Shown here: positions 39,471 to 42,119 of the stretch, one piece after another
Layout: the number at the start of each line of letters is the position of its first letter
How positions within the stretch are numbered: the first letter of the stretch is position 1
Assembly (NCBI RefSeq): GCF_003997935.1
Contig: NZ_RZQL01000027.1
Coordinates: 1-42,119 of the forward strand
Source: Mesorhizobium sp. M7A.F.Ca.US.006.01.1.1
GTDB lineage: Bacteria > Pseudomonadota > Alphaproteobacteria > Rhizobiales > Rhizobiaceae
Length of the DNA: 42,119 bases
Direction of reading: 5' to 3'
Position numbers and translations under genes: made by a program
Notes under the pieces: model-generated
The model's input: the letters and a program-made list of their open reading frames with translations, nothing else
Told to the model about the DNA's origin: nothing
The model's database searches: none

Positions 39471-39736
39471 GAACGGCCTCCCGTGCCGCCCTGGCCGGAA
39501 CCGGCCTTGCCATCGCCGGCGATGGAGTGCTGCGGGTGTCCTTTCGACCAATGGTCGAGTTCGTCGATGTGATAGCGGACATAGCGGCCGTGCTTGCGGA
39601 ATTTCGGGCCGCCGCCCTTGAGCCGCATCTTTTCGAGCGTGCGCTGGGAGAGCCCGATATAGAAGGCGGCTTGGGCTGTGCTGAGAAACGGGCTGCCCTT
39701 TTTCGCGCGGGCCGCGCGTTCGTTTTCGTCGTCCAT
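39467..39736 (-). CDS. rdfS: RdfS-like excisionase (recombination directionality factor)
   Basis: 89 residues. A winged-helix/MerR-like DNA-binding unit is evident: PFLSTAQAAFYIGLSQRTLE, KMRLKGGGPKFRKHGRYVRY and HIDELDHWSKGH. In Mesorhizobium ICEs, RdfS drives integrase-mediated excision, and its gene is followed by traF, slt-type and rlxS genes exactly as here (known organisation, recalled). The charged N-terminus and Gly-rich C-terminus (GDGKAGSGQGGTGG) are extra to the core. The intact frame implies that excision control is preserved. Confidence 0.85.
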   Translation of the reverse strand: MDDENERAARAKKGSPFLSTAQAAFYIGLSQRTLEKMRLKGGGPKFRKHGRYVRYHIDELDHWSKGHPQHSIAGDGKAGSGQGGTGGRS

Positions 39737-39917
39737 GATGATCCTCGTTTCGCTTCGGACAAGCGAGGGCGAGGATGGGCGAGGGAGATCGTCTCGGGGA
39801 CGGGCGAAGAGTCGGGGGAGAGTTTTCGCCGCCCTTTAGGGCGGACGGGGTTTGGGTGGAACTCCTGGGAATGAGCCCCGCGCCGGGGCTGCGGCGCGAG
39901 GCTCTTATCTCGGCCGG

Positions 39918-40241
39918 TCAGTCGGCCGGGTTCCAGATGATGGCGTAGGTGTCGTGATCGTCCTGGCCGGCGGCTCGGCCGAGATTGGCGTAGAGCTTGC
40001 GCGGTCCGAACTCCGGCGCTGCAATCGACAGGCTCACATAATCCTTGCCGGAAGTCTCGCCGGTGCGGATCCAGCCAGCGCCGACTTCGACCCCTTGCGT
40101 AAGCACCCGGAAGTCGGGATGGTTATCGGCGCTCTTGGCCTGGTTGGGGACGATATCGATGTCGGCGCGGACGCTGAGCGTCTTGAACTGGCCCTTGTAG
40201 GCGCCGTTTTCCTGCTTGTTGACGTAACCGATCGCGGTCAT
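39918..40241 (-). CDS. DUF736 family protein
   Basis: 107 residues from ATG 40241, with AAAGGAGAC upstream. It reads MTAIGYVNKQENGAYKGQFK, then SVRADIDIVPNQAKSADNHP, DFRVLTQGVEVGAGWIRTGE and GKDYVSLSIAAPEFGPRKLY. This is the DUF736 family, small proteins of unknown function found on nearly every alphaproteobacterial conjugative element next to transfer genes. It lies upstream of rdfS on the same strand, separated by 181 bp that hold no recognisable gene. Confidence 0.9.
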   Translation of the reverse strand: MTAIGYVNKQENGAYKGQFKTLSVRADIDIVPNQAKSADNHPDFRVLTQGVEVGAGWIRTGETSGKDYVSLSIAAPEFGPRKLYANLGRAAGQDDHDTYAIIWNPAD

Positions 40242-40361
40242 TTCGAAGTCTCCTTTTGTGGTTTCGCCGGGGACCATCCCCTGCGATGGCGCACCGTAAT
40301 GGGCGCGTCAGGACCGCCTGAATCCGACAGGGCCGCAGCGACAGTGAAGGACCCGAGCGGG

Positions 40362-40422
40362 CAGCTTTTTTGTGAGCGAAGCGGCGCGAGGAAGCCGCCG
40401 CAGGCGGCGGGGAAAAAAGCTG
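40362..40422. repeat. Nested inverted repeats upstream of DUF736
   Basis: CAGCTTTTTT (40362-40371) pairs exactly with AAAAAAGCTG (40413-40422). Inside the 41-nt loop a second hairpin GCCGCC-GCA-GGCGGC is present (about 40394-40408). The A/T-flanked outer arms would form a bidirectional terminator-like or cruciform structure. Confidence 0.6.
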
Positions 40423-40843
40423 ATGGCGCGAGGGTTTCGGGCGGCCGGACCCGCCCATAGGTCGACAAGCCAGCCGCAGGGATGGTCCTTGGAGAGAGCA
40501 TGGAGACCGCTCGCCAAGTGCGGTCTGTCAGCCAAGCAGGACGCCGGGATGAAACGGCCTGCAAAGATGCTGCGCCCTTATGCCGGATCGAGATCGTGCC
40601 AGCGGGTCGGGCGCCAGAGCAGACATCCGGCATGGTGCGATCTATGAAAGCAGGGCTCGCCAGCGGGAATTTGATACGCGAGGGGGCCAAAGTAAGGCTG
40701 GATGAGAAGCCGGTGCTACCTGCAGGTCCAGTGTCATGTGGCGGCGCTCGGGAAACCGCTACGCAATGTAACGCGCTCTTATGAGGCGAACAGACCGGCC
40801 CCAAAACCGATCGACCGGTGGTCGGCGCGAAACGCGTCATGCC
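40423..40843. other. No gene identified
   Basis: Open frames here on both strands lack family resemblance and ribosome-binding sites. The stretch lies between the transfer cluster and the NifA-type promoter and is treated as intergenic. Confidence 0.4.
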
Positions 40844-40859
40844 TGTCCGAAAGCTGACA
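40844..40859 (+). promoter_or_regulatory. NifA upstream activator sequence 1
   Basis: TGT-N10-ACA, exact consensus (TGTCCGAAAGCTGACA). It lies about 111 bp upstream of the -24 element at 40955. Confidence 0.7.
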
Positions 40860-40874
40860 GTGGCAGAAGACGCA

Positions 40875-40890
40875 TGTCGGGTTCCGCACA
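40875..40890 (+). promoter_or_regulatory. NifA upstream activator sequence 2
   Basis: A second exact TGT-N10-ACA (TGTCGGGTTCCGCACA), centred 31 bp after the first (about three helical turns, so on the same DNA face). It lies about 80 bp upstream of the -24 element. Confidence 0.7.
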
Positions 40891-40953
40891 ATTGACCATG
40901 CTGGATTTGTGAGGTTTTCAGGGAGAGCCATGCGTTCACTTCCCAGTGAGCTT

Positions 40954-40969
40954 TGGCACGGCATTTGCT
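40954..40969 (+). promoter_or_regulatory. Sigma-54 (RpoN) -24/-12 promoter
   Basis: TGGCACG-GCAT-TTGCT, full agreement with the RpoN consensus, GG and GC separated by 10 bases. Transcription should start near 40980 and run towards the truncated autotransporter gene and groESL. Confidence 0.85.
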
Positions 40970-41251
40970 CTTGATGTGGCAACACGGATCGAAGGTTGAC
41001 TGCATGCACAAGCGCGAGATGAGCAATGCTCTCCTTTCCTGGAGGCTTGGCAGCAGATTCGATTTGACGTTGCGAGGAGCTTCAGCCGCTCGCGGCGGAA
41101 GTGATCTCAAATCTGAAGGCACCGTTGGGGCCGCAGCCATCAAACACATCTTTCTCTTTTTCGCAGCTCGTCTTCAACGCGATGCGGACTTCTTCGCGTC
41201 GACGGCGGCCGAAGGTGGAGAAGGGGCTCGACTTGCAAAAAGGAGTTGTCA

Positions 41252-41599
41252 ATGACGTCTTACGTTCGCACCAACAGCCCGGCGCAGGTGCGCTCACTGT
41301 CCACCTTTGGCAAGCATCTGCAAAGGAGCGTGCTGACGGCGACGCTGCTTGCCGCGGCTTCGACGGGAAGTGAAGCGCAGCCCTATGTTCGTGCTGACGG
41401 CAGCACGACTGACGACTTGGAAGCGGCGCGAGCAAGTTGGCGTCATGACGCCGAATTCAATGGAAATGTGGGGCTCGCAGCCATCAACGCGGATGCCGCG
41501 TATGCGTTGGGTTCCACCGGGGAGGGGGCCAGAGCTCCTCGCCTGCCCTCGTCCGTCTTGACGAGTGCCCGCTTACAGCCTACCTCACTATCGCGTTAG
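41252..41599 (+). pseudogene. Truncated N-terminus of a subtilase-type autotransporter
   Basis: 115 residues from ATG 41252, with AAAAGGAG ten bases upstream. An export signal (SVLTATLLAAASTGSEAQPY) is followed by YVRADGSTTDDLEAARASW and GNVGLAAINADAAYALGSTG. This is the segment just before the catalytic domain of S8 autotransporters, where GxTGxGVxVGVxDSG should come next. Here the frame leaves homology after STGEG and stops at 41599, inside the CIRCE element. The protease and barrel parts are gone, apparently by a deletion that brought the NifA-controlled leader up to groES. A short exported peptide could still be made. Confidence 0.6.
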
Positions 41600-41622
41600 C
41601 ACTCGTCCATCGCGAGTGCTAA
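41596..41622 (+). promoter_or_regulatory. CIRCE element (HrcA operator) upstream of groES
   Basis: TTAGCACTC-N9-GAGTGCTAA, a perfect match to the CIRCE consensus. HrcA binds it to repress groESL without heat stress. It lies 39 bp before the groES start. Confidence 0.97.
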
Positions 41623-41661
41623 CAAAAACCCCTCAACAGCGCACCAGGGAAAAATCCGAAA

Positions 41662-42119
<458 letters not shown>

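Noticed and set aside
40423..40843. Possible 5' part of a group II intron (GTGCG and GAAA-type motifs around 40637-40770)
   Set aside because: No reverse transcriptase gene, no domain V hairpin with the expected AGC triad and no 3' boundary could be found.

Overview
The window is high-GC alphaproteobacterial DNA and looks like part of a Mesorhizobium-type symbiosis island (an integrative and conjugative element, ICE). Three lines of evidence support this. A Trb/TraG mating-pair-formation cluster and a separate rdfS-traF-slt-rlxS processing cluster match the layout known from ICEMlSym-type elements. A secreted effector gene sits behind a tts box, so it belongs to a symbiotic type III secretion regulon. 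A NifA/sigma-54 promoter lies upstream of a groESL operon. Genus and element type are inferences from gene content; no attachment site, integrase or rRNA is present.

Layout. 1-3340 is a graveyard: a frameshifted outer-membrane beta-barrel gene, a DUF1612-type helix-turn-helix remnant, a broken sugar-ABC binding protein and an M16 peptidase fragment. 3355-4413 is an intact SAM-dependent methyltransferase. 4508-4750 is a small membrane protein. 4813-6225 is an IS5-like element with a broken transposase. 6515-18374, all on the minus strand, is a conjugation operon read traG, copG-like, trbB, C, D, E, J, L, F, G, I and a DUF2274 gene. 18594-22166 encodes a large C48 (Ulp1/SUMO-protease-like) effector with an NLS-like basic motif, an EAR motif, two long internal duplications and six 63-bp C-terminal repeats. 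22892-25198 is an S9 prolyl-oligopeptidase family enzyme. 25840-28293 holds a transposase scrap and the decayed tail of a bacterial gibberellin operon: a cps stub, an intact ent-kaurene synthase whose stop codon is lost, and a type 2 isopentenyl diphosphate isomerase gene with several frameshifts.

29113-32067 is the most unusual region. It is a compact four-gene, translationally coupled operon encoding a ubiquitin-like protein, an E2-like protein, a JAB/JAMM peptidase and an E1/ThiF-like enzyme, the composition of Bil/Bub-type bacterial ubiquitin-like antiphage systems. Convergent to it (35746-32274) is a two-gene operon for an AAA+ ATPase and a large subtilisin-like protease. Together they form about 6.6 kb of putative defence cargo placed directly beside the relaxase gene.

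36102-40241 is the DNA-processing side of conjugation: DUF736, rdfS (excisionase), traF (maturation peptidase), slt (lytic transglycosylase) and rlxS (relaxase). The relaxase frame has no ordinary start codon for its conserved N-terminus, and a perfect palindrome just upstream of it is an oriT candidate. 40844-42119 carries two NifA upstream activator sequences, a consensus -24/-12 promoter, a truncated subtilase-autotransporter gene, a perfect CIRCE element, groES (with an apparent stop-loss tail) and the start of groEL. GroESL here may therefore answer both to NifA (nitrogen-fixing state) and to HrcA (heat shock).
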